Origin: Nymphaea colorata
Taxonomy: Eukaryota; Streptophyta; Magnoliopsida; Nymphaeales; Nymphaeaceae
NCBI RefSeq assembly: GCF_008831285.2
Contig: NC_045141.1
Span: forward strand, 9,227,353-9,291,352
Length of the DNA stretch: 64,000 nt
Reading direction: 5' to 3'
Part shown: piece by piece, positions 24,813 through 34,419 of the stretch
Layout: the number at the start of each line of letters is the position of its first letter
Numbering within the stretch: position 1 is the stretch's first letter
Notes under the pieces: generated by a model
What the model was told of the DNA's origin: nothing
Database searches by the model: none
Seen by the model: the letters and a program-made list of their open reading frames with translations, nothing else
Position numbers and translations under genes: made by a program

Positions 24813-26190
24813 TACACTCTTATTATCTGTTAGCCGCTCCAAGGACCTTTGCTTCTTCAAAAATCGATATCTTCTCACAGGATGGTCCAAAATTCACGAA
24901 ACTTAAACAAAAAAATAAAAGACATTTGTAGGAATCGAACGCCTCCAAGATCGCTGTCAGTGTTGTCTCCTATCAAAATTCATTGAGCCCCAAAGTCATG
25001 CCTTTTTTGTTCGACCACAGCTTGTACTCAGTTCCAGGAATCAGCTCAGAGTAGTCGGCACTCAAAAATTCACTGCGCCCTGATGTTTGCTCCAAAAAAT
25101 CAGAAATTTTGTGGGCAGACAGAAGAGATGTAAACGATTCTAAAGGATATCTACTCGACCAAATCCGTGGCCGAAGTTAACAGCGCCGAGGATCCGAAGT
25201 GCCTCCTGATTCTGTTGAAAATCAACTTCAACACAGTCGCAGGACGCCCTTCAAAACAGTCTTCAATAAAAAATGCACTGCGCCCGATTGTCTCCATCAA
25301 AAAATCTGAAAATTTGTGATCAGATAGCCAAGATGAAGATGATTCCAACGCATATTTGATTGTCCCGAACGGAGGTCGGAGCTGAAAATGCCGATGATTT
25401 GAAGTTGATGCAGATTCGGGCTTCTCCGCCGTCTGAGAATAAGGATTTCGGGAGAGAATCGGGCTTGGACACGGTCTCAGGATTGGGGGACACGCTGACA
25501 CGATGTCACCCACATTGGTAAGCTGCTAGACTCGTGTGAAGCGGGACTCGGTGTCCGACGGGAACACTGCAGTGCGGGATATGTTGCGGGACACGATGAC
25601 TACGCAGGACACTGTTGCGTGATACTCGACGGGACTCGCGTATCCCGATGATTCGCGGCTGCTATGGACACGAAAACACGCGACACCACCGGGGACTGAA
25701 GAACACGGCATCGGAATTTATCGAGTTCGCCGGATTTCTTCTTCGAACGCCGGAAAACGTAGGAAAACTCCATGTGAACTTCAAAATTCGATTCTGACTT
25801 CGTTTTTGGGCCAAATCTGGTGTTCTTGGGCTCGATTTGCTCGGAAATTCGTTAAAAATCCTTCCAGATGATAATCCACACGTTTTGAATCAGCGATCTG
25901 CAGGAATCGATGCCAGAATGCTCGGTGGTCGCTGGAATTGGGGAAAACACTGCCTGAGAAGCTGCGCCTCTTCAAAATTCGATTTCTGGTCAACCGTAGC
26001 CCCAAAAATCTTGAAATTTTGCTCAAAGGTTCTTGAGATGTAGACGGTTCTAGTACTAATGGTCTATTGCTCCACTGATGATTCCACTCAGAGAAAGAGC
26101 GCCGGTGTTCTGAGTTGCCAGTTTTGGTATGTTTTTTTGTAATGGCCTTACTTCGCCTGCAATTTCATGAATCGCAACCGGTGAGCATCT
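24813..26190 (-). other. Leader region of the FHA-carrying element with three degenerate repeats
   Basis: Untranslated-looking stretch between the primer-binding site and the FHA ORF. It has three diverged copies of a motif with CTGCGCC, an AAAAATC-TGAAATTTTG core and an AGATGTAAACGATTCTA-like end, near 25060-25150, 25270-25355 and 25960-26055. Short ORFs on both strands show no domain. Confidence 0.5.
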
Positions 26191-26202
26191 GCACTGATAC
26201 CA
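26191..26202 (-). other. Primer-binding site of the FHA-carrying element
   Basis: On the minus strand TGGTATCAGTGC starts 3 bp after the 5' LTR. It is one base different from the initiator-tRNA-Met complement TGGTATCAGAGC used by many plant LTR elements and present in the two other elements here. Confidence 0.8.
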
Positions 26203-26205
26203 AAT

Positions 26206-26985
26206 TGATAGAACCTCGCTGCCGAGGCGCTATCGCTACCCAAGATCACACTCAGCAGGGCGAATCGATTTCAACTTTGGGATCTGCCATCGCTTCTCCT
26301 TCTATCGTTGGATCAGGGGAGGCAGATGTTCCTTCGGCCGATTGGGGAGAAGAAGAAAAGAGTATTGAGGACAGGAGGAGGACTGATGCTGTCGGATCAA
26401 AGAAAGACACCAGCCGTCGCTGGTCAATGGTGAGAAGAAATCAATCCGGCCACCGCCGGAAAGACAAGTAGACTTGGTTGAGAAGAAGATGGGATGAGAG
26501 AGAGAGTGACGCCCAAAGTGAAAATCAATTCATTCCTCATTCAAGCGTAATCCCAAAAAGCCCTAATTACAAAGCTTATATACATGAGAAGCGTCTCGGT
26601 TCACTTAGCTCCTAACCCGAGACGGTACAAAGAACTTAAAGTAAAACGATTCTAACACGTCTCAAATCGAAATGGTACAAAAGAGTAAATAAACATAAGC
26701 AAAAGGGCGCCTGTATTAGATCTGGTTGCGCCCGCTTTCTCTATGAATCTGGACCCTATGGGTCGCTTCTTGGGCTTGCACCCATCCTCAGCTGTACGCC
26801 ATGCTGCGGCCTGCTGCTCACGGCTCTTCCTGCGAAGGCTAACCTCACAAGGCAACAAGGACATAAGCCTATCGAGTGGTAATCGGCGTGCCCAGCTGCT
26901 ACTCATGCCACTGGTTGGCTCCGCTCTAGTGCTCTCGGCTATGCCTTCGACAGTCCTCGACGGTGCCAAAATTAGACATGTATCA
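26206..26985 (-). repeat. 5' LTR of the FHA-carrying element
   Basis: 780 bp; on the minus strand it begins TGATACATGTC and ends TTCTATCA. TATATAAG at about 26574-26586 is a good TATA candidate, placing a transcription start near 26545. The first 334 bp contain a frame open to 26652 that corresponds to the LTR-encoded tail described for 23790-24179. Confidence 0.88.
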
Positions 26986-27849
26986 CAAACTAACGTTAAA
27001 AGAGAAAAATGATTTTGAATAAGAGGTTATACATGCATATCTTGCCTCTCAAAATGAGATATTTGGCAAGTGACCACTAAGCTTATGAATTATGATGATT
27101 TATAATTGGGTTCTTTTATGTAGAAAGATTGAAAACTATTTTTTAATCTCCTATACCAGTTTTAATCAACTAATTCAAGAATGCATGAATCGAAATGACA
27201 CAAAATAGAAGAAAATAAGAGATTACTCAAGTTTGTTTGTCTATGATTTTGCCATGCAAGGGTGGATCACATTCATGAGAATGTATCTGTCCCTAATACA
27301 CATTTAAATTTGCAACACATATAGATCACTCTCTCACCATGGAATTCACTCATGGTGGGGAGTTAAAAAATAGTTTAGGCTAGCTATTTTGAGAAGGACG
27401 TGGACTTGGGGCCCTTTTCAAAACATGATCCATGGTTTCTTTTTTTAGGAAAACCCATTTATAAATGCATCATGCATTGAAATGTACATTGATCATAGCT
27501 CTCTCAAGCTGGACATCATTTTCAGCTATGAATAAAAATGAAAAGAAACCCTCCCACGGATATAGAACTTGAAAAATAAATAGCAAGAAGCAAAAATAGA
27601 TGGCGAACAAGTTAGAATCATCTACCTTATAGTCGGCCTTGATGCTTGGGGCTTCTCCTTGCTTGTTCTCTAAATTAATCAATTTTAAGCAATAACCTAA
27701 TCTTGGATTCGAGCTCAAAAAAGCTAAAAGAAGAGAGTCTTCTTGCTGAAAATTGTGGGAATAAAGATAGTTTTCTTTGTAATAGAAATCCTAAACAAGA
27801 GTCCAATGAAGTACCCTAGCTTAGCAAATCTAGAAGCAAGGAATGGGTT

Positions 27850-27850
<1 letters not shown>

Positions 27851-27888
<38 letters not shown>
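27851..27888. repeat. (GA)n microsatellite
   Basis: Uninterrupted GA dinucleotides. Confidence 0.95.
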
Positions 27889-27892
<4 letters not shown>

Positions 27893-28670
27893 ACGATGGC
27901 AGCTCTTTCTCTTCTTGGCTTCTTGTTGTCTTCTTCTTCTTCTTCTTTCTCTTGGCTGCAACTAAGGAAAAGAGAGAGACAAGATATGAAAATGAAAAAA
28001 ACGTCCTTCCTTTGTGTGTTGTGGAACATGGTCAATTATCATTGGCCATGTCATTGGTGATGTTGATGCTCTCTCTCTCTCTCTCTATGCATAATGCATA
28101 CATACTTGTGTTTGTATGCGAACAATGATATTTCCTCGCTCGTATGTGTGTATATGCACAAAACATGGAAACAACTAATTATAGTCGTGAAACATTCTCT
28201 GTTCTTTAATTTAACTGAGGTTTGCCTACAAAACACCAGGCACGCTGTTCATTCAGTGCCGTCTATAGGCCCACACAAGTTGGGGACTGACGTGGTTTGG
28301 GTGGGTTGGGCTAATGCGAATGAAAACTAATCTCAAGCATATGAGGACACCAAGGACACAGAACATGCCATTTTTGTGCAAATTAGGCTCACCGTCCTTA
28401 TATCACAAAGCACAATCCGTAGAATTGCTATCTGACTTTTTCGAATCTGATTTTTTTCTTTTTTTAATTTTTCTAGATAAAATCAAGTTGATCCTTGGTA
28501 TATATTCCACTGTCAGTTTTCTAGTCACCTTCTGTCGTTCATTTTTTTCAATTCCAGTTTTCCATTCATTTTGGCTATCGCCGGTCAGAAACGCCGAATC
28601 TCTTGTTGCTCTAGTAACCTAGCTATAGTAGAGGCATTTTGATCAGTATTCAAGTTTGTTTACATAGTCT

Positions 28671-28764
28671 TTCCACCTTTAACTGCAGCAACTCACCTGT
28701 AAACAATATCATTAGTTTTTCCACCTTTAACTGCAGCAACTCACCTTAAACAATATCATTCCAT
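28671..28764. repeat. 48-bp tandem duplication
   Basis: The block TTCCACCTTTAACTGCAGC ... AAACAATATCATT occurs twice with a 48-bp period. The second copy lacks GT after CACCT. Confidence 0.9.
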
Positions 28765-29326
28765 ATTTCTTTGTCTAAGTTCGACGAAAGAGAACATTTT
28801 TCTAGAATTAGGATTCCAAGCCACACCATACATTTTTCACCTGGAATACTTTTCTGGAAAACCTCACAATCAGGGACTTACATTGTTTTTCTGCAAAACG
28901 CAATCGAGGGCAATGTTTAGAAAAGAAAATCGGGTTTAATACACCTATACGCTCATGTTCAACTGGTGCATGTCACATCTATGATTTCAAATGCAATAGT
29001 TTATAGCCCTTGTGTCAAGTGCTTGCATCACTCTAATTGGATTGCAAATCATGCATAAAAAAGGGGCGCTTGATTACTTGAGATTTGAAGTCCATAGATA
29101 TGATATGACATTCTTTCGTTAACAGTTGGAAAGATCGATAGTAAAATATATGATTCATCAAATGAGGAACCTTAATTCATGCCTAAGATTCATAATTGAT
29201 ATATTATTTTTTACGTTTTTGCATTGGGAAAAGGTTTAATCTAAAATCAACCGGGGGAAGTCTAAACTTAAATACATGAATCTCAAAATCCTGATGATCT
29301 TTGAACAGAGTAGTTCAGAGTGATAT

Positions 29327-32293
29327 TGATACGGGCCAGCCCTCAAATTGGCCACAAGCGGCCACGGATGTGGCCGAGAGCAGTCACAGAGGACAAGAGG
29401 AATCCAATCTTCGGTTTGCTAGGGCTGAGCATAGTCAAGTTGACCCGAGCCTGGGTCAAGAGGGAGGAGAGGGAGGTGTGCAGCCATTGGATTCGCCCAA
29501 GGTTGAAGCATTGACTGAGCTTGGAGTTAGCACAGAGGGAGGTGAGGGAGGTAGTGCGATGACTCTAAGCGAGGCTTTAGAAGATCAAGGAGGTGGGTCA
29601 AGTCCGTTTCCAGTCGAGTCCAGCCTTAGTCTTGGTCAAACCCAAGTCCCTTAGGGTCAGTCTAGGGCGAACCTAGGCAGGCTTGGTCCAAGTCGAACCC
29701 AAGCATGCGCGGGCTAGAGGAGGACCCGGTTTGAAGGCGAGACATTAGGTCTCGAGTAGTTTATTTTCGCTATTTGCTTTGGTATTTGCTTTAGCGCCTT
29801 GTGTAAGTGTGAATTGCTTTAAGTTTTAGATCCGGATCCAATGTTTAGATCTGTTCCATTTCAGATACTATTTAAGCAATGTAAACATTTGATTTCGTAT
29901 GCTTTTGAACAATTTGGAATGAAATTTGAGTAAGTTAGTGAAATTAGCTTCTCTCTCCTCTCCTCAAGTTCTCTCTTCTCCCCTATGCGAAATCTCTTCT
30001 CCTCCATGCCTTCTTCTCTCGACTGTAGTTCTGTAGCATAGGTTGAACAGCAGCCATTGCTGCAACACCTCGAGGTCAAGACCTTCAACCTGCGGCTTCT
30101 TCTTCTTCTCCTTGGTTTCTTTGCTCTTCTCCTCCACTCGGCCAAAGGTTGATCGGCTTTGGGAGTCTCCAAGTGCTCGGCGCAAGGTAGCTCTTCCTCC
30201 CGGTTTTTCCCCACTACAATCCAAGGCGTCCACGGTGCAACCGAGCTCTTCCACCAGCAAGGTTAATGGCGACGACTCCAGCAGGGCAGGTCTTCATTGT
30301 TCTAGGCGACTAGAAAGAAGAAGACATTCATCCACCCGTCGAGATCAAGAGGTAAGCGTCCTTAACGAGGAAGAAAAGGGGTGCAACGACGTTGCTATTC
30401 TTTGAAATCGGGTTCGGCTTAGAGAGGAGAAGTTTGCTGGAATTCCAGCCGGTGATCTCTTCCTTTCAACGGTGGAAACCAGTTTCAAAGCGTTCCTTAC
30501 GAGTCACTCATTTTCCCCTTGATTAATTACGTAGATCTTTTGATTTCTTGCACAAAACCACCCCTTGAACCGTGGATTTGAAGTCAAAATCAGTCATGGT
30601 CCAATTCTGAAAATCTCGCCGAAAAGTACAGAAAAAGAAAAAGAAAAGGGCGTAAAAAAAAAGAAAAAGAAAAGAAAAGAAAAGAATAGAAAAGAATCAG
30701 CCCAAGAATGATTTAGAAAAAGTTGAAATCCGGCGAGAATTTCTAAATTCCGGCGCACATTTGGGCGTCCGGCCACCGCTGATACAATTCCGGCTAACAT
30801 TTGGGGATTTTCCGGTGAACTCCGGCAGAAAACAGCAAGCCAAGACAGTCCCTTCTTGCTGTACTTGGCGGACTTCAGCTGCGTTAGGCGTTCTTGGTGA
30901 GAATTGGGAAAAACCGGCCAACATTTGGGGAAGAATTCCTACCGCCGGCGAGCTTGGGAAACCCTAGCCGATCTTCAATTTTGGTAAGTGATTATTCTTG
31001 CTCATTCTTTACCCTTCATCTTGACACATGGCACGATCTTGTTGAGTTAGAGAGTAGCTTGAGAGAGAGAGAAGCCAGCTCGTCATCCCCCTCCACTCTC
31101 TTTTCCACATTTGGTGGATCGCCCACCATTTGGTGAGAAGATCAAGGGGAAGATCGAGTAGCTAGGATTGATCTCCAATAGTGTAGGATCTAGCTCTTCC
31201 TCCTCCAGTCAAGTGTCCTTTCTAGAAGATTTTAGAAGTCTCTCCCCTCCAGCTCACCCTCCACCTCACCAACCGAATCCAGCTCACCACATTTGTTGCG
31301 CCACCTAGCTAGACACCTCACCACCTTTCCTATCCTCTCTCCTAACATCTAGGAGATAGCCTCTACTCACCCGCCACCTAGGCTCATCCCCTAGATACCA
31401 AATCTTCAGTCAAACCTAGCCCACACGTGAGTAACCTAGTCCACACGCCATTCCCATTTCCACACAGCCTAAACCCTAAACCTACCCTAGCTACATTGTA
31501 GGGATCCGCATTTTTGCCCTTTTTCCTCACCCGGTCAACTTAGGATTTGGAACACATGACCCCCTTTGCCTAACCTTCCATTGACCCAGCTCATTGGCCG
31601 CACCTAGCCCGGGCCCACCTGGTCCTCTCGGTCCAAGCTCACTCCCCTCCAACCCGACCTAGGTCAAGTTGCACCTAGTCGATTCCTACCTTAGCCCACA
31701 AGGGAGACCGCTCATGAGCACCCTTGGAGTCTAGGAATCGGCGGCTTGGCTAGTTCATTCCCTGCTGCATCCGGCCACTTCCGACGACCTCTGCTCCTTT
31801 TCCGGCCATTATTCCGGTGGACATTCCAGCTGGTCCCGTCCACATCCGGCGTTGGCAATTGAAGCTCCTAGGTGATAGTCGGCGAGCATCCCCTCATCGG
31901 TTTCATCCTTGGGCGCTTCTACCGCTCCGGCGAGTCTACTCCGGCCATCTCCGGTCAGCTCCGGCCACCTCCGGTCACCGCTGCTATTTTTTCGGTGACA
32001 TTTTCCGGCGAAGAACCAGCAGGTCCCTCCTCCATCCAGCAACCTCCCAAGGTGCTCCTAGGCGTTCCCGGCGGGTACTACTTCACTTTCGGCCAGCCCT
32101 TTTGCCTTGGAGAGCGCTCGCATCATCCGTGGTGTGTTGGTTAGTGACTTTTGCTTCCGCACTTGCTTTAACTTTGCTTTGAGTCTTGTACTTAGATTGC
32201 TTGGCGTGAGTCTTAGCTCCCTCTAGGGTGATCTTGGGGGTAGGCGAGGCCTTTGGCTTCAGAGTCTGACCGGCCACGGGCGAGACCCTACCA
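29327..32293 (+). repeat. 5' LTR of the chromovirus
   Basis: 2967 bp, starts TGATACGGGCC and ends CCCTACCA. A TATA-like CTATTTAAGC lies at 29868-29877, implying transcription from about 29900 and a very long leader. Two strong splice-donor-like sites (AGAG|GTAAGC at 30348-30357 and TTG|GTAAGT near 30981-30987) suggest a spliced leader. The first 330 bp contain an uninterrupted frame matching the tail of Pol. CT- and GC-rich tracts fill the second half. Confidence 0.95.
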
Positions 32294-32296
32294 ATT

Positions 32297-32308
32297 TGGT
32301 ATCAGAGC
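32297..32308 (+). other. Primer-binding site of the chromovirus
   Basis: TGGTATCAGAGC, the complement of the 3' end of initiator tRNA-Met, 3 bp after the 5' LTR. Confidence 0.93.
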
Positions 32309-32502
32309 CTCCTTGGAGTTAGAGCACGACTCGAGCATCTTTTTCAGTGTTGATTTCAAGTTCAGTTTCAGTTTTAGATCAGATTTCCTGCTTTGATTTC
32401 TTGGATTTATTGGAATTGCCTTGCTTAATAGAAGTGGTTTGCATCAATTGTTAGCGTAGTTGCTTTTGAAATTGTATGGTTTGGGAACTTCGGCCTTCAA
32501 CT

Positions 32503-34419
32503 ATGGCCCGAAGGAAGCAAACAGAACAAGACTCTCTCGAAGTCGAGGGAGATGCATCGGTTCAAGAGGAGCAGCCTCAAACTGAGTTGGAAGTTCATTC
32601 CGTAGAGAAGATGGTTCACATTGAGAATGAAGTTCTGCAGATCCGGCGGGAGATGATGGATTACAAGAAAGAGCTGTCCAGGTTAAGAGAGCTCGATGAA
32701 ATCAAGGAGATGATTCGAGCTCTGTCTTCGAATCAGGAGGCCAATCAAAGGTCCACACAAGAACCTCCTCCTCTTCCCCCTCCTAGACAGGATAAGGGAA
32801 AAGGGGTGTTGAGCGGACCACCTAGTGCCGATCCTACCCCTTGGCCGTTGCAGGCAGGACCGAGCAGGCCGCCTCCTACATGGCAGAATGAGCATGACCA
32901 TCGAGGCCATCATTATGGGCCTAATAGAGATAATGACGGACATAATGGCCACCATGTGGACCACATGATCAATAATGGTGGGCATAATGGCCATCATAGA
33001 GGATACAATGGCAATCATGGAGGACAACAGCATTCCTCCTCGGACTACTTCAATCGTGAACCTCATGGACCGCAGGCCAGTCAGTACGGACCTAGATTTC
33101 CAGGGTCTCAATGGGAGCATGTGAACTCGGAAAGAAGGTGGGGTGATAGAATGGATCGTGACCCACCTATGTGGGAACATTCTAGAGATAGAGAGCCACC
33201 TAGATGGGATAACCATTGGGAACCCAGGAATGTGCAGAGGAACCAACCCAGGGTTCTTCAAGTGCGTATAGAGTTTCTCAGGTTCAATGGCAATGACCCT
33301 TTGGATTGGATCTTTCAGGTGGAAGAGTATTTCACTTGTCAGATGATTCCTAGGGAGGAATGGCTCCAGACTGCCACTCTTCATTTTGATGGTGAAGCAA
33401 GACGTTGGCTGAGATGGCTTAAGATTAAGGAACCCGTAGAGACTTGGGAAGAGTTCAGGGAAGCACTTACGCTTAGGTTTGGGGAGACCGCTTACGTGGA
33501 CTATGACATCGAGCTTCGCAACTTGAAGCAGACCTCGACAGTCCAGGAGTATCAAGCTAGGTTTGAAAATCTAGCAAGCATGGTTGATTGGACTCACAAG
33601 GCGCTCATAGCCGCCTTCATGGGAGGTCTCAAAGAAGAAATTCAGATTGATGTTAGGGCGGAGCCGAACACCGAGTTGAGGAAGTGCTTTGCTAAAGCAT
33701 GTTCCATTGAAGATAGGCAACGCAAGAAGCAAGCCCTCTACAAGTCGTGGAGAAATGTTCAGGTTGTTCGTCCCCAGCAGGCTCATCAGCAAAAGTTACT
33801 TCCTGCTCCACCAAAGAAGGAAGAAACTAAGCCAGTCTATAGGTCAAGAGCACCTCCACCCATGACGCGGGAAGAGCGTGAAGATATGATTAAGAACAAG
33901 AAGTGCTTTTGGTGTAAGGGAGATTGGAGTCCAACTCATCAGTGCAAGCATATCAGAGTCTACACCGTTTTGGAAAGAGATAATGAAGAAGAGGGGAAGG
34001 ACCAGCCCCTAATTATTGAAGAAGTCTTTGAGCCCGAAACGGTAGAAGATCCTAAGAAGGAAGAGGAACCGCCACCTGAAGCTGAATGTCGGATAATGGA
34101 CAACCCGGAGCGACCCGAATCTATGAAGGTCTTAGGGCGTATAGGTGACCGGCAAGTGCTTGTCTTGCTAGACTCAGGAGCCACCCACAACTTTATAGGT
34201 GACCACATAGCCGGCCAACTAGGATGCACTATGGAGGACCAACCAGAGCTTAGAGTTTTAGTGGCCAACGGGGACATACTTTTATGTACCCGTAAGTGTA
34301 CAAACGTAGAGCTTACCCTGCAGAAGGTCCCCTTTAAAGTGGATCTACTGGTTGTTCCTATCCCGAGTGTAGACATCATCCTTGGAGTCAAGTGGCTGAC
34401 AACCTTAGGCCGTATCTGA
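32503..34419 (+). CDS. Chromovirus Gag-protease
   Basis: 638 residues from MARRKQTEQD; an ATG nine codons upstream is possible but less likely as the start. Order: a Glu/Arg-rich N-terminal coiled-coil-like region; a proline-rich stretch; a His/Gly/Asn-rich segment at 32890-33035; the Retrotrans_gag core at about 33270-33720 (DPLDWIFQVEEYF ... FDGEARRWL); a zinc knuckle CFWCKGDWSPTHQC (CX2CX7HXC) at about 33903-33944; then an aspartic protease with LLDSGATHNF (DSGA at 34171-34182) and a late IILG. Gag packages the RNA and forms the particle; the protease would cut the polyprotein. It ends at TGA 34417-34419, directly before RT and in the same frame. Confidence 0.93.
   Translation: MARRKQTEQDSLEVEGDASVQEEQPQTELEVHSVEKMVHIENEVLQIRREMMDYKKELSRLRELDEIKEMIRALSSNQEANQRSTQEPPPLPPPRQDKGKGVLSGPPSADPTPWPLQAGPSRPPPTWQNEHDHRGHHYGPNRDNDGHNGHHVDHMINNGGHNGHHRGYNGNHGGQQHSSSDYFNREPHGPQASQYGPRFPGSQWEHVNSERRWGDRMDRDPPMWEHSRDREPPRWDNHWEPRNVQRNQPRVLQVRIEFLRFNGNDPLDWIFQVEEYFTCQMIPREEWLQTATLHFDGEARRWLRWLKIKEPVETWEEFREALTLRFGETAYVDYDIELRNLKQTSTVQEYQARFENLASMVDWTHKALIAAFMGGLKEEIQIDVRAEPNTELRKCFAKACSIEDRQRKKQALYKSWRNVQVVRPQQAHQQKLLPAPPKKEETKPVYRSRAPPPMTREEREDMIKNKKCFWCKGDWSPTHQCKHIRVYTVLERDNEEEGKDQPLIIEEVFEPETVEDPKKEEEPPPEAECRIMDNPERPESMKVLGRIGDRQVLVLLDSGATHNFIGDHIAGQLGCTMEDQPELRVLVANGDILLCTRKCTNVELTLQKVPFKVDLLVVPIPSVDIILGVKWLTTLGRI

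Larger units (their letters stand above)
23264..26985 (-). mobile_element. Non-autonomous LTR retrotransposon carrying an FHA-like ORF
   Basis: A structurally complete 3.7 kb element on the minus strand. It has two LTRs (5' LTR 26206-26985, 3' LTR 23264-24012), TG..CA ends and a perfect 5-bp target duplication CAAAC (23259-23263 and 26986-26990). The primer-binding site TGGTATCAGTGC lies 3 bp inside the 5' LTR, and a polypurine tract lies against the 3' LTR. The 2.2 kb interior has no gag, protease, RT or integrase. It holds a leader of about 1.4 kb and an ORF with an FHA-like domain. Its ends match those of the chromovirus at 29327-40370, so that family's proteins are the likely source of mobility. 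The LTRs differ at roughly 35 of about 745 aligned positions, plus a deletion of about 29 bp in the left copy. Confidence 0.88.
26991..29321. other. Intergenic DNA between the two LTR elements
   Basis: AT-rich, with a (GA)n tract at 27851-27888, a CT tract near 28070-28086 and a small tandem duplication at 28671-28764. No gene is supported. Confidence 0.6.

Noticed and set aside
31817-32182. ORFs in the chromovirus LTR (also at 39894-40259)
   Set aside because: They come from CT/CCGG-rich LTR sequence, occur in several frames and lack domain features.
32683-33555. Antisense ORF of 290 codons in the chromovirus gag
   Set aside because: It is a shadow of the Gag frame, with no motif of its own and biased composition.
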